From assembly GCA_900114405.1 (NCBI GenBank), contig FOSY01000010.1, forward strand, positions 48,044 to 112,043: a stretch of DNA of 64,000 bases, given 5' to 3'. The notes below the pieces were generated by a model that did not search any database, had not been told where the DNA came from, and worked only from the letters and a program-made list of their open reading frames with translations. This document shows, in pieces, positions 53,454-63,925 of this stretch (position 1 is its first letter; every line of letters starts with the position of its first letter). Source of the stretch: Lachnospiraceae bacterium KH1T2. GTDB taxonomy: Bacteria > Bacillota > Clostridia > Lachnospirales > Lachnospiraceae. The translations under genes and the position numbers were made by a program.

Positions 53454-54545
53454 ATGGAGTTCAGAATTGGATGTATTTCCGGTGATGGAATCGGACCGGA
53501 AGTTGTCCGTGAGGCAAAAAAAGTTTTAGATGCCGTGGGTAATAAATTCGGGCATAAATTTATTTATACAGAGATTCTCATGGGTGGCTGTTCTATCGAT
53601 AAGTTTGGTGTTCCGCTTACAGATGAGGCTATTGAGGCTGCAAAAGCATCGGATGCAGTACTTATGGGATCGATAGGCGGAAATACAAGTACTTCTCCAT
53701 GGTATAAGCTCCCACCTGAGAAAAGACCTGAGGCAGGTCTGCTTAAGATAAGAAAATCGCTGGGGCTGTTTGCTAATCTTCGCCCTTCATTTTTGTATAA
53801 AGAGCTTAAAGATGCCTGCCCGCTAAGCAGGGAGACTGCGGATAAAGGCTTTGATATCTTGATAATGAGAGAACTTACAGGCGGTTTGTATTTCGGAGAC
53901 AGATATACAAAAACTATTGATGGAATCGAGACTGCTGTCGATACACTTACATACAATGAGAATGAAATAAGGCGCATCGCTAAAAAAGCCTTTGATGTTG
54001 CGATGAAGAGAAGGAAGAAAGTTACTTCGGTTGATAAGGCAAATGTCCTTGATACATCAAGGCTCTGGAGGAAAATTGTCAATGAAGTGGCAAAGGATTA
54101 TCCGGAAGTTGAAATTGAGCATATGCTTGTAGATAATGCTGCAATGCAGCTTGTCAAGGACCCTGCACAGTTCGATGTGGTTCTTACTGAGAATATGTTT
54201 GGAGATATCCTTTCAGATGAGGCGGCGCAGATAACAGGATCTATAGGAATGCTTTCGAGCGCATCGCTGAATGATACAAAGTTTGGACTTTATGAGCCAT
54301 CAGGCGGTTCGGCACCGGATATTGCAGGAAAGAATATCGCAAATCCTATTGCAACTATACTTTCGGCTGCAATGCTCCTTAGATTTACATGTGACCTTGA
54401 CAAAGAGGCTGATGCTATAGAAGAAGCTGTTAAGAAAGTACTCTCTGATGGAATCCGCACAGGAGATATCATGGCTGAGGGATGTAAAAAGGTAAGCACT
54501 TCGGAGATGGGAGATGCGATCGCTTCGGTTGTAAGCGAATCTTGA
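53454..54545 (+). CDS. leuB: 3-isopropylmalate dehydrogenase
   Basis: Oxidises and decarboxylates 3-isopropylmalate in leucine synthesis. The 363 residues show GDGIGPEVV at the N-terminus, the LeuB-specific ENTGG-like region here as IMRELTGGLYFG, KANVL and the metal-binding DNAAMQLV and the NMFGDILSDEAAQITGS block, then EPSGGSAPDIAGK. AGGAGG precedes ATG 53454. It starts a leuB-ilvD-ilvB cluster with gaps under 30 bases. leuA, leuC and leuD are absent from the window. Confidence 0.96.
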   Translation: MEFRIGCISGDGIGPEVVREAKKVLDAVGNKFGHKFIYTEILMGGCSIDKFGVPLTDEAIEAAKASDAVLMGSIGGNTSTSPWYKLPPEKRPEAGLLKIRKSLGLFANLRPSFLYKELKDACPLSRETADKGFDILIMRELTGGLYFGDRYTKTIDGIETAVDTLTYNENEIRRIAKKAFDVAMKRRKKVTSVDKANVLDTSRLWRKIVNEVAKDYPEVEIEHMLVDNAAMQLVKDPAQFDVVLTENMFGDILSDEAAQITGSIGMLSSASLNDTKFGLYEPSGGSAPDIAGKNIANPIATILSAAMLLRFTCDLDKEADAIEEAVKKVLSDGIRTGDIMAEGCKKVSTSEMGDAIASVVSES

Positions 54546-54571
54546 TAAGACTTGAGTAAAGGAGAAAATAT

Positions 54572-56251
54572 ATGAGTATGCGTCGTAGTGATAATGTCAA
54601 AAATGGTGATCAGGCTGCACCTGCAAGAAGCCTTTTTAATGCACTTGGATTTACTAAAGAAGAACTGGCAAAGCCAATGGTGGGAATTGTAAGTTCTTAT
54701 AATGAGATAGTTCCCGGACACATGAATATTGATAAGATCACAGAAGCTGTAAAACTTGGTGTAGCAGAAGCAGGTGGTATGCCTGTCGTATTTCCGGCTA
54801 TCGCAGTATGTGATGGTATCGCGATGGGACATATTGGAATGAAGTATTCACTTGTTACGCGAGATCTTATTGCTGACTCTACAGAGTGCATGGCACTTGC
54901 ACATCAGTTTGACGCCCTTGTCATGATACCTAACTGTGATAAGAACGTACCGGGGCTTCTTATGGCTGCAGCCAGACTTAATATTCCTACAGTATTTGTT
55001 TCCGGCGGTCCGATGCTTGCAGGTCATGTGCATGGTAAGAAGACATCACTTTCTTCAATGTTTGAGGCTGTAGGTGCTAAGGCTGCAGGAAAGATAGACA
55101 GTGATGAACTTGACTACTTCGTTGAACATGCCTGCCCGAGCTGTGGTTCATGTTCCGGTATGTACACAGCTAATTCAATGAACTGTCTTACAGAAGCGAT
55201 CGGAATGGGGCTTCGTGGAAATGGTACTATCCCGGCAGTTTATTCAGAAAGAATCCGTCTTGCTAAAAAAGCCGGATATGCTGTTATGGATATGTATAAG
55301 AAAAATATACGTCCAAGGGATATCCTTACTAAAGAAGCATTTGAAAATGCTCTTACTATGGATATGGCTCTCGGATGCTCAACAAATACAATGCTTCATC
55401 TTCCTGCGATTGCTCATGAAGCCGGTATCGAATTAAATATGGAGATTGCTAACGACATAAGCAACCGTACTCCAAACCTCTGCCATCTTGCACCGGCAGG
55501 ACACACATATATGGAAGACCTGAATGAAGCCGGCGGAATCTATGCAGTAATGAGTGAGCTTGCAAAGAAGAATTTGCTTCATCTTGACTGCATGACAGTT
55601 ACAGGTCATACAGTTGGCGAAAATATTGCGAATGTAAGAAATCTTGACCCTGAAACGATCAGACCTATCGAAAATCCATTTATGCCAAATGGTGGTATCG
55701 CTGTACTTAAAGGAAATATCGCTCCGGATACAGGTATTGTAAAGCGTTCTGCAGTAGCCCCTGAAATGATGGTTCATGAAGGCCCGGCAAGAGTGTTTGA
55801 CTGTGAAGAAGATGCTATAAGTGCAATACTTGGCGGAAAGATCAATCCGGGCGATGTAGTGGTTATCAGATATGAAGGTCCTAAGGGCGGCCCGGGAATG
55901 AGAGAGATGCTCAATCCTACATCAGCTATAGCAGGAATGGGGCTTGGCGAGTCTGTCGCGCTTATAACTGATGGACGTTTCTCTGGCGCTTCAAGAGGTG
56001 CATCTATCGGTCATGTTTCGCCTGAAGCAGCTGTCGGAGGTCCAATAGCATTGATAGAAGAGGGCGATATCATAAAGATAAATATACCTGAGGAGACACT
56101 TAACGTTGATGTTTCAGATGAGGTTCTTGCAGAGAGAAGGAAAAATTGGAAGCCTCGCGAGCCAAAGGTTACCAGCGGATATCTTTCAAGATACGAGAAA
56201 CTTGTAACAAGCGGAAACAGAGGAGCTGTCCTTGAGATTCCAAGGGGTTGA
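54572..56251 (+). CDS. ilvD: dihydroxy-acid dehydratase
   Basis: Dehydrates dihydroxy-isovalerate/methylvalerate in valine and isoleucine synthesis. The 559 residues contain the iron-sulfur ligands in [10 protein letters not shown] and [13 protein letters not shown], and GCSTNTMLH and the [17 protein letters not shown] block near the C-terminus. These are the complete IlvD/Edd signatures. AAAGGAG precedes ATG 54572. It lies 26 bases after leuB and 26 before ilvB, so all three are likely co-transcribed. Confidence 0.97.
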   Translation: MSMRRSDNVKNGDQAAPARSLFNALGFTKEELAKPMVGIVSSYNEIVPGHMNIDKITEAVKLGVAEAGGMPVVFPAIAVCDGIAMGHIGMKYSLVTRDLIADSTECMALAHQFDALVMIPNCDKNVPGLLMAAARLNIPTVFVSGGPMLAGHVHGKKTSLSSMFEAVGAKAAGKIDSDELDYFVEHACPSCGSCSGMYTANSMNCLTEAIGMGLRGNGTIPAVYSERIRLAKKAGYAVMDMYKKNIRPRDILTKEAFENALTMDMALGCSTNTMLHLPAIAHEAGIELNMEIANDISNRTPNLCHLAPAGHTYMEDLNEAGGIYAVMSELAKKNLLHLDCMTVTGHTVGENIANVRNLDPETIRPIENPFMPNGGIAVLKGNIAPDTGIVKRSAVAPEMMVHEGPARVFDCEEDAISAILGGKINPGDVVVIRYEGPKGGPGMREMLNPTSAIAGMGLGESVALITDGRFSGASRGASIGHVSPEAAVGGPIALIEEGDIIKINIPEETLNVDVSDEVLAERRKNWKPREPKVTSGYLSRYEKLVTSGNRGAVLEIPRG

Positions 56252-56277
56252 AATAGTTAGTAAAGGAGAAAGGCACA

Positions 56278-57966
56278 ATGCAGCTTACAGGTGCTGAAAT
56301 AGTAATCGAAGTATTAAAAGAAGAAGGGGTAGATACAGTTTTTGGCTATCCGGGTGGTTCTATCCTCAATATTTATGATGCATTATATAAAAGTCAGGAC
56401 TCTATCAGACATATCCTGACATCGCACGAGCAGGGCGCGGCACATGCTGCTGATGGGTATGCAAGAGCTACAGGAAAAGTTGGAGTATGCATGGCAACGT
56501 CCGGCCCGGGCGCTACGAATCTTGTCACAGGTATCGCAACAGCTATGATGGATTCAGTGCCTATGGTGGCAATCACTGCCAATGTCGGACTTCCGCTTCT
56601 TGGAAAGGATACTTTTCAGGAGGTAGATATAGCAGGAGTAGCGATGCCGATAACAAAGCATGGCTACATAGTTAAAGATGTAAAGAAACTGGCATCGACA
56701 CTCAGACGTGCTTTTGAGATCGCACAGTCAGGTCGTCCGGGACCGGTACTTGTAGATATCACAAAGGATGTAACTGCCAATAAAACAGAATTTACACGTA
56801 AAAAAGAGCATAAATTTACAAGAGAGGGCAGTTATTCCAAGGAAGACATCGAAGTAGCGGCTAAACTCATCAATAAGGCGAAAAAACCGTTTATCTACCT
56901 TGGCGGAGGCGCTGTTATCTCAGGAGCCTCAGATGAGGTAAAGGAATTTGCTGAGAAGATAGATGCACCGCTTTGTGATACACTTATGGGAAAAGGTGCT
57001 TTTGATGCCACAAATCCGCTTTATACTGGAATGGTCGGAATGCATGGAACCAAGACATCAAATATCGGAATTGGTGAGTGTGACCTTTTGATAGCGCTTG
57101 GTGCGAGATTTTCGGATAGAGTTGTTGGAAATGCGAAAAAATTTGCAAATAAGGCAAAAATTCTTCACATAGACATTGATGATGCAGAGATCAACAAAAA
57201 TATACGTACGGATGCGTCAGTAGTAGGAGACTTGAAGGAAGTACTTACGGCGCTTATCCCGCTTGTCAATGAACGTAAAAATGCTGAGTGGAACAAGCAT
57301 ATCAATGAACTTAAAGAAAAGTTTCCGCTTAAATATGATACGAGCACTCTCACATGTCCATATGTTATCGAAACACTCGACCGTCTTACAGATTCAAATG
57401 CGATCATCACTACTGATGTAGGACAGCATCAGATGTGGACAGCACAGTTTTACAGATTCCGCAAGCCACACCATTTCCTGACATCAGGCGGACTTGGAAC
57501 TATGGGCTATGGACTTGGTGCTGCGATAGGTGCGAAAGTCGGAATGCCTGATGAAACTGTCGTAAATATCGGCGGAGATGGATGTTTCAGAATGAATATG
57601 AATGAACTTGCAACTGCAAGCCGATATAATATTCATATCATAGACATAATCATAAACAACGAAGTTTTGGGCATGGTACGTCAGTGGCAGACTTTATTTT
57701 ATGGCGGCAGATATTCACAGACAATCCTTTCTGATAAGGTGGATTACTGTAAGGTTGCAGAAGGTCTTGGATGTAAGGCTATAAGAGTGACAAAGAAGGA
57801 AGAAGTTGAAAATGCGCTTAAAGAGGCACTTGAAGCAGACGGCCCTGTTGTCATCGACTGCCAGATAGGCAAAGATGAATCTGTGTTCCCTATGGTTTCA
57901 CCAGGAGCATCGATTTCTGAAGCTTTTGATCAGGATGACCTTAATAAACGCAGTGAAAAACATTGA
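56278..57966 (+). CDS. ilvB: acetolactate synthase large subunit
   Basis: Condenses pyruvate to acetolactate (or acetohydroxybutyrate), the first common step of branched-chain synthesis. The 562-residue ThDP enzyme shows the catalytic-Glu region ILTSHEQGAAHAADGYAR, GPGATNLVTGIATAMMDS and the ThDP motif from GDGCFRMN to NNEVLGMV. A small regulatory subunit (ilvN) is not adjacent. AAAGGAG precedes ATG 56278. It ends the leuB-ilvD-ilvB cluster; a short gap separates it from serC. Confidence 0.96.
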   Translation: MQLTGAEIVIEVLKEEGVDTVFGYPGGSILNIYDALYKSQDSIRHILTSHEQGAAHAADGYARATGKVGVCMATSGPGATNLVTGIATAMMDSVPMVAITANVGLPLLGKDTFQEVDIAGVAMPITKHGYIVKDVKKLASTLRRAFEIAQSGRPGPVLVDITKDVTANKTEFTRKKEHKFTREGSYSKEDIEVAAKLINKAKKPFIYLGGGAVISGASDEVKEFAEKIDAPLCDTLMGKGAFDATNPLYTGMVGMHGTKTSNIGIGECDLLIALGARFSDRVVGNAKKFANKAKILHIDIDDAEINKNIRTDASVVGDLKEVLTALIPLVNERKNAEWNKHINELKEKFPLKYDTSTLTCPYVIETLDRLTDSNAIITTDVGQHQMWTAQFYRFRKPHHFLTSGGLGTMGYGLGAAIGAKVGMPDETVVNIGGDGCFRMNMNELATASRYNIHIIDIIINNEVLGMVRQWQTLFYGGRYSQTILSDKVDYCKVAEGLGCKAIRVTKKEEVENALKEALEADGPVVIDCQIGKDESVFPMVSPGASISEAFDQDDLNKRSEKH

Positions 57967-58023
57967 CTTTGATGTTGTGAAGCTGTAAAGTATTAAAAAA
58001 CTAAATCGGAGGAGAGATTTATT

Positions 58024-59106
58024 ATGAGCAGAGTTTATAATTTTTCAGCAGGTCCGGCAATGATGCCTGAGGAAGTACTGAAAACATGTGCAGAAGAAAT
58101 GCTTGATTATCATGGATCAGGTCAGTCTGTTATGGAGATGAGCCATCGTTCCAAGTGGTTTGATGAGATCATCAATACAGCAGAATCGGATTTCAGAAAG
58201 CTCGTAGGCGTACCTGATAATTATAAGGTATTGTTCCTTCAGGGCGGTGCATGGACACAGTTTTCGGCAATTCCTATGAACCTTATGAAAAATAAAGTCG
58301 CTGACTATATAATCACAGGTCAGTGGGCTAAGAAGGCCTGGCAGGAAGCAAAGAAGTACGGAAATGCAAAGTCTATAGCTTCCTCAGAGGATAAAACCTT
58401 CTCATATATTCCGGATGTAAGCGACCTTCCGATCGATGAAGATGCGGATTACGTTTACATTTGCCAGAACAACACAATTTATGGAACAAGATATCCTGAA
58501 CTTCCTAATACAAAGGGAAAGCTTCTTGTTTCAGATGTCTCCTCCATGTTCCTTTCAGAGCCGCATGATGTTTCGAAGTATGGCATCATGTACGGCGGTG
58601 TTCAGAAAAATGTAGGTCCTGCGGGTATGTCAATCGTTGTTATCCGTGAAGATCTTATTACTGATGATGTGCTTGAGGGTACACCGACATTGCTTAAGTA
58701 CAAGACACAGGCTGATGCCGGATCACTTTTCAATACACCTCCATGCTATACGATCTATGTATGCGGACTTGTGTTCAAGTGGCTTCTTGAGCAGGGTGGA
58801 CTTGAGGTTATGAAGAAGAAAAATGAAGATAAGGCAGCTTTACTTTATAACTATCTGGATCAGTCATCTATGTTTAAGGGTACAGTTGAAAAGCCTTACC
58901 GTTCACTTATGAATGTTCCGTTTATCACAGGAAATGACGAGCTTGATAAGAAATTCATCGCTGAGACGACAGAAGCAGGATTTGTAAATATCAAGGGACA
59001 TCGTTCTGTAGGCGGAATGCGTGCTTCAATCTACAACGCTATGCCAAGAGAGGGCGTAGAGAAGCTTGTTCAGTTCATGGAAGACTTTGAAAAGAAAAAC
59101 GGTTGA
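58024..59106 (+). CDS. serC: phosphoserine aminotransferase
   Basis: Transaminates 3-phosphohydroxypyruvate to phosphoserine with PLP. The 360 residues begin RVYNFSAGPAMMPEEVL and include FLQGGAWTQFSAIPMNL, SDVSSMFLSEP and the PLP-lysine region YGGVQKNVGPAGMSIVVIRE. CGGAGGAGAG precedes ATG 58024. It is followed directly by serA, the preceding step of the pathway, and both should be co-expressed. Confidence 0.97.
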   Translation: MSRVYNFSAGPAMMPEEVLKTCAEEMLDYHGSGQSVMEMSHRSKWFDEIINTAESDFRKLVGVPDNYKVLFLQGGAWTQFSAIPMNLMKNKVADYIITGQWAKKAWQEAKKYGNAKSIASSEDKTFSYIPDVSDLPIDEDADYVYICQNNTIYGTRYPELPNTKGKLLVSDVSSMFLSEPHDVSKYGIMYGGVQKNVGPAGMSIVVIREDLITDDVLEGTPTLLKYKTQADAGSLFNTPPCYTIYVCGLVFKWLLEQGGLEVMKKKNEDKAALLYNYLDQSSMFKGTVEKPYRSLMNVPFITGNDELDKKFIAETTEAGFVNIKGHRSVGGMRASIYNAMPREGVEKLVQFMEDFEKKNG

Positions 59107-59132
59107 GTCGTTTTTTGAAAGGGGAAATATCG

Positions 59133-60296
59133 ATGTTTAAGTATAATTGCCTTAATCCGATAGCAAAAGTCGGACTTGATGGTTTTAATAAAAATTTTGT
59201 TGCCTGCGAAGATTTCTCAAATGCAGATTGCGTCCTTGTAAGATCAGCAAAGATGCATGACATGGAACTTCATGATAATTTAATGGCAATCGCAAGAGCA
59301 GGTGCAGGCGTAAATAACATTCCGCTTGATAAGTGCGCTGAAAAAGGTGTAGTTGTCTTTAATACTCCGGGTGCTAATGCTAATGGTGTTAAAGAGCTTG
59401 TTCTTGCAGGTATGCTTTACGCGTCACGTGGAATTGTGGATGGTATCAACTGGATAAATTCTGAGAAGGACGACCCGGATGTTGCAAAGGCTGCTGAAAA
59501 GCAGAAAAAGCAGTATGCAGGAAGCGAGATTTCAGGAAAGAAGCTTGGAGTTATCGGACTTGGAGCTATCGGAATAAAGGTTGCAAATGCAGCTGTAAAC
59601 CTTGGAATGGAAGTTTATGGATATGATCCATATATTTCAGTTGATGCAGCATGGAATCTTTCAAGAGCTATCAAGCATGTTTTGAATGTTGAAGTGATTT
59701 ATGCAAATTGTGACTATATCACTATCCATGTGCCGCTTCTTGATTCTACGCGCCATATGATAAATAAAGAGTCTATCAAGCTTATGAAGGATTCAGCTAT
59801 CCTTTTGAACTTTGCGCGTGATGAGCTTGTCGATGAAGAGTCTGTCGTTGCAGCTCTTAAAGTTGGCAAGATCAAGAAATATGTAAGTGATTTCCCGAAT
59901 CCTACAACAGCAGGACAGGAAGGATGTATTGTTACACCTCATCTTGGAGCTTCAACTGCTGAATCTGAGGACAATTGTGCGGTCATGGCAGTTAAAGAAC
60001 TTCAGGATTATATGGAAAATGGAAATATCAAAAATTCCGTTAACTTCCCAAAGATAGATATGGGTGTTTGCGATAAGCAGGGCAGAGTACTTATACTTCA
60101 TGAAAATAAGGCAAACATGATCACGAAGTTTGCAAGCTACTTTGGAGATGCAGGAATAAATATTGCTGAAATGAATAATAAATCAAAGGGCAATAATGCA
60201 GTATCTGTATTTGATCTTGATACTCCTTCTACAGAGGATATCATCGAGAAGATCAATGCTGTTCCGGGCGTATATAAGGTACGTGTGGTTAAATAA
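59133..60296 (+). CDS. serA: phosphoglycerate dehydrogenase with C-terminal ACT domain
   Basis: Oxidises 3-phosphoglycerate in serine synthesis. ATG 59133 follows AAAGGGGAAA; the frame continues upstream 10 codons overlapping serC. The 387 residues have the NAD loop LGVIGLGAIGIKVANAA, the catalytic Arg in NFARDELVD and the catalytic His in TPHLGAST, and a final ACT domain (about 315-387) likely for serine feedback. The usual catalytic-Glu segment DVFxxEP reads SDFPNPTTAG, so that acid is moved or lost. This pattern recurs, from memory, in a Firmicute SerA subgroup. The operon partner is serC. Confidence 0.93.
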   Translation: MFKYNCLNPIAKVGLDGFNKNFVACEDFSNADCVLVRSAKMHDMELHDNLMAIARAGAGVNNIPLDKCAEKGVVVFNTPGANANGVKELVLAGMLYASRGIVDGINWINSEKDDPDVAKAAEKQKKQYAGSEISGKKLGVIGLGAIGIKVANAAVNLGMEVYGYDPYISVDAAWNLSRAIKHVLNVEVIYANCDYITIHVPLLDSTRHMINKESIKLMKDSAILLNFARDELVDEESVVAALKVGKIKKYVSDFPNPTTAGQEGCIVTPHLGASTAESEDNCAVMAVKELQDYMENGNIKNSVNFPKIDMGVCDKQGRVLILHENKANMITKFASYFGDAGINIAEMNNKSKGNNAVSVFDLDTPSTEDIIEKINAVPGVYKVRVVK

Positions 60297-60313
60297 AATG
60301 TATTTGTTGTTAA

Positions 60314-60342
60314 GGCGGCGGTGTTTACTGCCGCCCTTTTTG
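60314..60342 (+). terminator. intrinsic terminator of serC-serA
   Basis: An 8-bp GC-rich stem (60314-60321 and 60328-60335) with a 6-base loop, followed by C and five T. Confidence 0.85.
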
Positions 60343-60351
60343 TGCTATAAT
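60343..60351 (+). promoter_or_regulatory. extended -10 promoter of the DUF1015 gene
   Basis: A perfect TATAAT at 60346-60351 is preceded by TG one base upstream (TGC-TATAAT), an extended -10. It sits directly downstream of the serA terminator and 35 bases before ATG 60386. A -35 match is poor. Confidence 0.5.
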
Positions 60352-60385
60352 CAGTACATAATCGATCGAAAGGAATCAAATTTCT

Positions 60386-61627
60386 ATGGCTGATATCAGA
60401 CCGTTTAAGGCAATTCGACCAAATTCACAGCTTGCATCGAGTATCGCCGCACTTCCCTATGACGTATATTCAAGACAGGAGGCAAAGCAGGAAATAGCAA
60501 AAGAACCGCTGTCTTTCCTGCGTATAGACAGACCTGAGACTAATTTTAGCGATGATGTCGATATATATGATCCAAGGTGCTATGCAAAAGCAAAAGAGAT
60601 ACTTCAAAGCATGATGATGGATGGTTCATTTATACAGGATGTTGCTCCGCATTATTATATTTACGAGCTTACGATGAATGGGCATTCACAGACAGGTATA
60701 GTAGCCTGTGCATCAGTAGATGACTATCATGCTCATATCATAAAGAAGCATGAGAATACACGTGAAGATAAAGAGCAGGACAGAATAAGACACGTTGAGG
60801 CGTGCAGCGCACAGACAGGTCCTATCTTTTTGGGATACAGGGCAAATGCTGTTATTAAATCTGTCACAGACAGGATAAAGAAGGAAAATACACCTGCATA
60901 TGATTTTGTAAGCCCGGATGGTATAGGGCATAGAGTATGGGGCATCAATGATATTGATGCATCAGAAACTGTCAGAAATGAGTTTAAGAAGATGAACGCC
61001 ATATACATATGTGACGGTCACCATCGCTGTGCATCTGCGGTTAAAGCGGCAGACAGGAAAAGAGCTGCAGTTGGAGATTATACAGGAGAAGAGGAGTTCA
61101 ATTATTTCCTTTCTGTACTTTTCCCTGATGATGAGCTTCTTATCATGGATTATAACCGCGTTGTAAAGGATCTTAATGGACTTTCAGAAGACAGGTTCAT
61201 GGACAGGGTTCGTAAAAAATTTGAGATAGAAGAGATAGGCGAGGAATGTTTCAGACCGACAGAGAAGGGCAGTTTCGGTATGTACATAAGCGATAAGTGG
61301 TATTGCCTTAAAGCAAAGCCGGAAACGATCATAGATGACCCGGTGGAAAGGCTTGATGTATCTGTTCTTCAGAATGATCTGCTTGCGCCTATACTAAATA
61401 TAGAAGATCCGAGGACTGACCCGAGGATTCAGTTTGTCGGAGGAATACGTGGATTGAAGGAACTTGAGAGACTTGTGGATTCGAGAGAGTTTACAGTTGC
61501 GTTTTCTATGTATCCTACAGATATCAGGGAGTTATTTGAAGTGGCTGATAATGGTGAGCTTATGCCGCCAAAGTCAACCTGGTTTGAGCCTAAGCTGAGA
61601 AGCGGGCTTTTCATACACGAGTTTTAA
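60386..61627 (+). CDS. DUF1015 family protein
   Basis: A 413-residue soluble protein of the DUF1015 family (HTH-like annotation in some databases; function unproven). Family blocks seen are RPFKAIRPN and AALPYDVYS at the N-terminus, FLRIDRPE, HENTREDKEQDRIRH, YICDGHHRCASA with the conserved DGHHR, and FLSVLFPDDEL. DUF1015 genes commonly follow serA/serC in Firmicutes, as here, hinting at a role in serine or phosphoserine metabolism. AAAGGAA precedes ATG 60386. Confidence 0.93.
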   Translation: MADIRPFKAIRPNSQLASSIAALPYDVYSRQEAKQEIAKEPLSFLRIDRPETNFSDDVDIYDPRCYAKAKEILQSMMMDGSFIQDVAPHYYIYELTMNGHSQTGIVACASVDDYHAHIIKKHENTREDKEQDRIRHVEACSAQTGPIFLGYRANAVIKSVTDRIKKENTPAYDFVSPDGIGHRVWGINDIDASETVRNEFKKMNAIYICDGHHRCASAVKAADRKRAAVGDYTGEEEFNYFLSVLFPDDELLIMDYNRVVKDLNGLSEDRFMDRVRKKFEIEEIGEECFRPTEKGSFGMYISDKWYCLKAKPETIIDDPVERLDVSVLQNDLLAPILNIEDPRTDPRIQFVGGIRGLKELERLVDSREFTVAFSMYPTDIRELFEVADNGELMPPKSTWFEPKLRSGLFIHEF

Positions 61628-61663
61628 CATATACTACTTACTAGAGAGGATTAGGGATTATCT

Positions 61664-63925
61664 ATGACAAAAAAAGTTTATAACCAGATGGATTGGGCTG
61701 AGATCGAAGCTATTACTTACTCTGAGGAAGATCACCCGAAGAAACTGCTTGGACCGCATGCAGTAGGTTCGCAGGTTCTGATTCAGGCTTTTCTTCCGCA
61801 GGCACGAAGTGCCAAGGTGCGTGTGGGCAGATCAAAGAACCTGATCGATATGGAGCTTGCCGATGAAAGTGGCTATTATGCGGTGATGGTAAAGCATAAG
61901 ATGCCTATCAGCTATACTTTTGTGATAGAGGATGAGAGTGGCAAGGAGATAGAATTTGCTGATCCATATGAATTTGAAGGGATTATTTCAGAGGATGAGA
62001 CAAAGAAATTCAACGCCGGTATAGATTATCAGGCATACAATATGCTTGGAGCGCATATTACAGAAATCAACGGAGTAAAAGGCGTAGAGTTCGCGGTATG
62101 GGCACCAAATGCGCTTAGAGTAAGTGTTGTTGGCTCTTTTAATGAATGGGACGGAAGACGTCATCAGATGGAGAGACTTGGAGACTCCGGAATTTTTGAA
62201 CTTTTTATTCCGGGAATTGAAGAGGGCGCTGTCTATAAGTATGAGATAAAGGCAAAGAATGGCACAGTATTTCTTAAGTCAGACCCATATGGTTTTGGTG
62301 CGGAACTCAGACCGAATAATGCGTCTGTTGTAAGGGACATTTCAGGCTTTAAGTGGGATGATGAAGAATGGCTTAAGACAAGAGCTGAGATGAACTATGA
62401 AAATGAGCCTGTAGCTGTGTATGAGATACATCTTGGTTCGTGGAAGCGTCGTGTGCCTAAGGGCAAGGATGCGGAGAAATCATGGGAAGAGAGATCGGCA
62501 GCGGGACTTGATTTTCTGAATTACAGAGAGATAGCTCCGGAACTTGCTAAATATGTGAAGAAAATGGGCTATACCCATGTAGAGATAATGCCTGTGATGG
62601 AGCATCCGCTTGATGCCTCATGGGGATACCAGACTATTGGGTACTATGCACCTACAAGCCGATATGGTACACCGGAAGACTTTGCGTGGTTCATTAACTA
62701 TATGCATAAAGAGGGAGTAGGTGTGATACTTGACTGGACACCGGCACATTTCCCTAAAGATGAGCAGGGACTTTGCTACTTTGACGGAACATATCTTTAT
62801 GAGCCTGCTGATGAGAATCGCAGATTCCATCCGCATTGGGGAACACTTACCTATGATTATGCCAAGCCTGAGGTAACGAATTATCTTATAGCAAATGCTT
62901 TATTCTGGGTTGATAAGTACCATGCTGACGGTATCCGTATGGATGCAGTCGCATCTATGCTTTATCTTGACTATGGTCGTCAGGATGGAGGTTGGACACC
63001 TAATATTTATGGTGGGAAGGAAAATCTTGATGCAATCGAGTTCATAAAGCATCTTAATTCTATTTTTAAGAAGCGCAAGGATGGTTCGCTTCTTATAGCT
63101 GAAGAGTCAACAGCCTGGCCGAATGTTACAGGAGATCTGAAGGAAGACGGACTTGGCTATGATTATAAGTGGAATATGGGCTGGATGAATGATTTCCTGA
63201 GCTATATGCAGAATGATCCATATTTCAGGACGAACCACTATAATGAGCTTTGCTTTTCAATGATCTATGCTTATTCGGAGAAGTTCATACTTCCGCTTTC
63301 TCACGATGAGGTAGTTCATGGAAAGGGAACACTTCTTGAAAAAATGCCCGGAACCAGAGATGAGAAATTCGCAAATCTTAAGGCTGCGTTCGGATTTTTC
63401 ATGACGCATCCGGGAAAGAAGCTTTTATTTATGGGACAGGATATCGCCGAATCGGAAGAGTGGAACGAGAACCGTTCAATAGGATGGGGACTTCTTGAAG
63501 ATCAGGATCATAAGTGGGTAAATGATGAATTTAGAGATCTGCTCACTCTTTATCATAATGAGCCTGCGCTTTATAAGTACGATCATGAGTGCAAAGGTTT
63601 TGAATGGATAAATTGCATCTCTGCGAATGAAAATATCGTTGTGTATGTGAGAAAGACGGATGATCCCGATGATACGCTGCTTGTCGTAGTGAACTTTGAA
63701 AATATACCGCGTAAGAATTATAAAATAGGCGTGCCGTTTGCCGGAAAGTATAAAGAGATATTTAACTCTGATGCTGAAAAATATGGCGGCTTTGACTTTA
63801 GGAATCCTAGAGTACTTACATCTGAAGCAGACGAGTGTGACGGAAGAGAAAATTCATTGAGGATAAAAGTTCCGCCGCTTGCTGTTTCGATATTTAAATG
63901 TACTAGTATTGCTGTTTTTAATTAA
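61664..63925 (+). CDS. glgB: 1,4-alpha-glucan (glycogen) branching enzyme
   Basis: Introduces alpha-1,6 branches into glycogen. The 753 residues hold two N-terminal carbohydrate-binding/beta domains (about 20-250, with FAVWAPNALRVSVVGSFNEW) and the GH13 barrel with YEIHLGSWKR, EIMPVMEHPLDASWGYQ and DWTPAHFP. The nucleophile is Asp427 in GIRMDAV, the acid/base Glu480 in AEEST, and the stabiliser Asp548 in LSHDEVVHGKG. All three are intact, in contrast to the GH13-like protein at 39216. No other glycogen genes are adjacent. A weak AGAGAGGA ribosome binding site lies upstream. Confidence 0.97.
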   Translation: MTKKVYNQMDWAEIEAITYSEEDHPKKLLGPHAVGSQVLIQAFLPQARSAKVRVGRSKNLIDMELADESGYYAVMVKHKMPISYTFVIEDESGKEIEFADPYEFEGIISEDETKKFNAGIDYQAYNMLGAHITEINGVKGVEFAVWAPNALRVSVVGSFNEWDGRRHQMERLGDSGIFELFIPGIEEGAVYKYEIKAKNGTVFLKSDPYGFGAELRPNNASVVRDISGFKWDDEEWLKTRAEMNYENEPVAVYEIHLGSWKRRVPKGKDAEKSWEERSAAGLDFLNYREIAPELAKYVKKMGYTHVEIMPVMEHPLDASWGYQTIGYYAPTSRYGTPEDFAWFINYMHKEGVGVILDWTPAHFPKDEQGLCYFDGTYLYEPADENRRFHPHWGTLTYDYAKPEVTNYLIANALFWVDKYHADGIRMDAVASMLYLDYGRQDGGWTPNIYGGKENLDAIEFIKHLNSIFKKRKDGSLLIAEESTAWPNVTGDLKEDGLGYDYKWNMGWMNDFLSYMQNDPYFRTNHYNELCFSMIYAYSEKFILPLSHDEVVHGKGTLLEKMPGTRDEKFANLKAAFGFFMTHPGKKLLFMGQDIAESEEWNENRSIGWGLLEDQDHKWVNDEFRDLLTLYHNEPALYKYDHECKGFEWINCISANENIVVYVRKTDDPDDTLLVVVNFENIPRKNYKIGVPFAGKYKEIFNSDAEKYGGFDFRNPRVLTSEADECDGRENSLRIKVPPLAVSIFKCTSIAVFN

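Noticed and set aside
53564..54082. Minus-strand 172-codon frame opposite leuB
   Set aside because: Antisense shadow of a highly conserved gene; no ribosome binding site.
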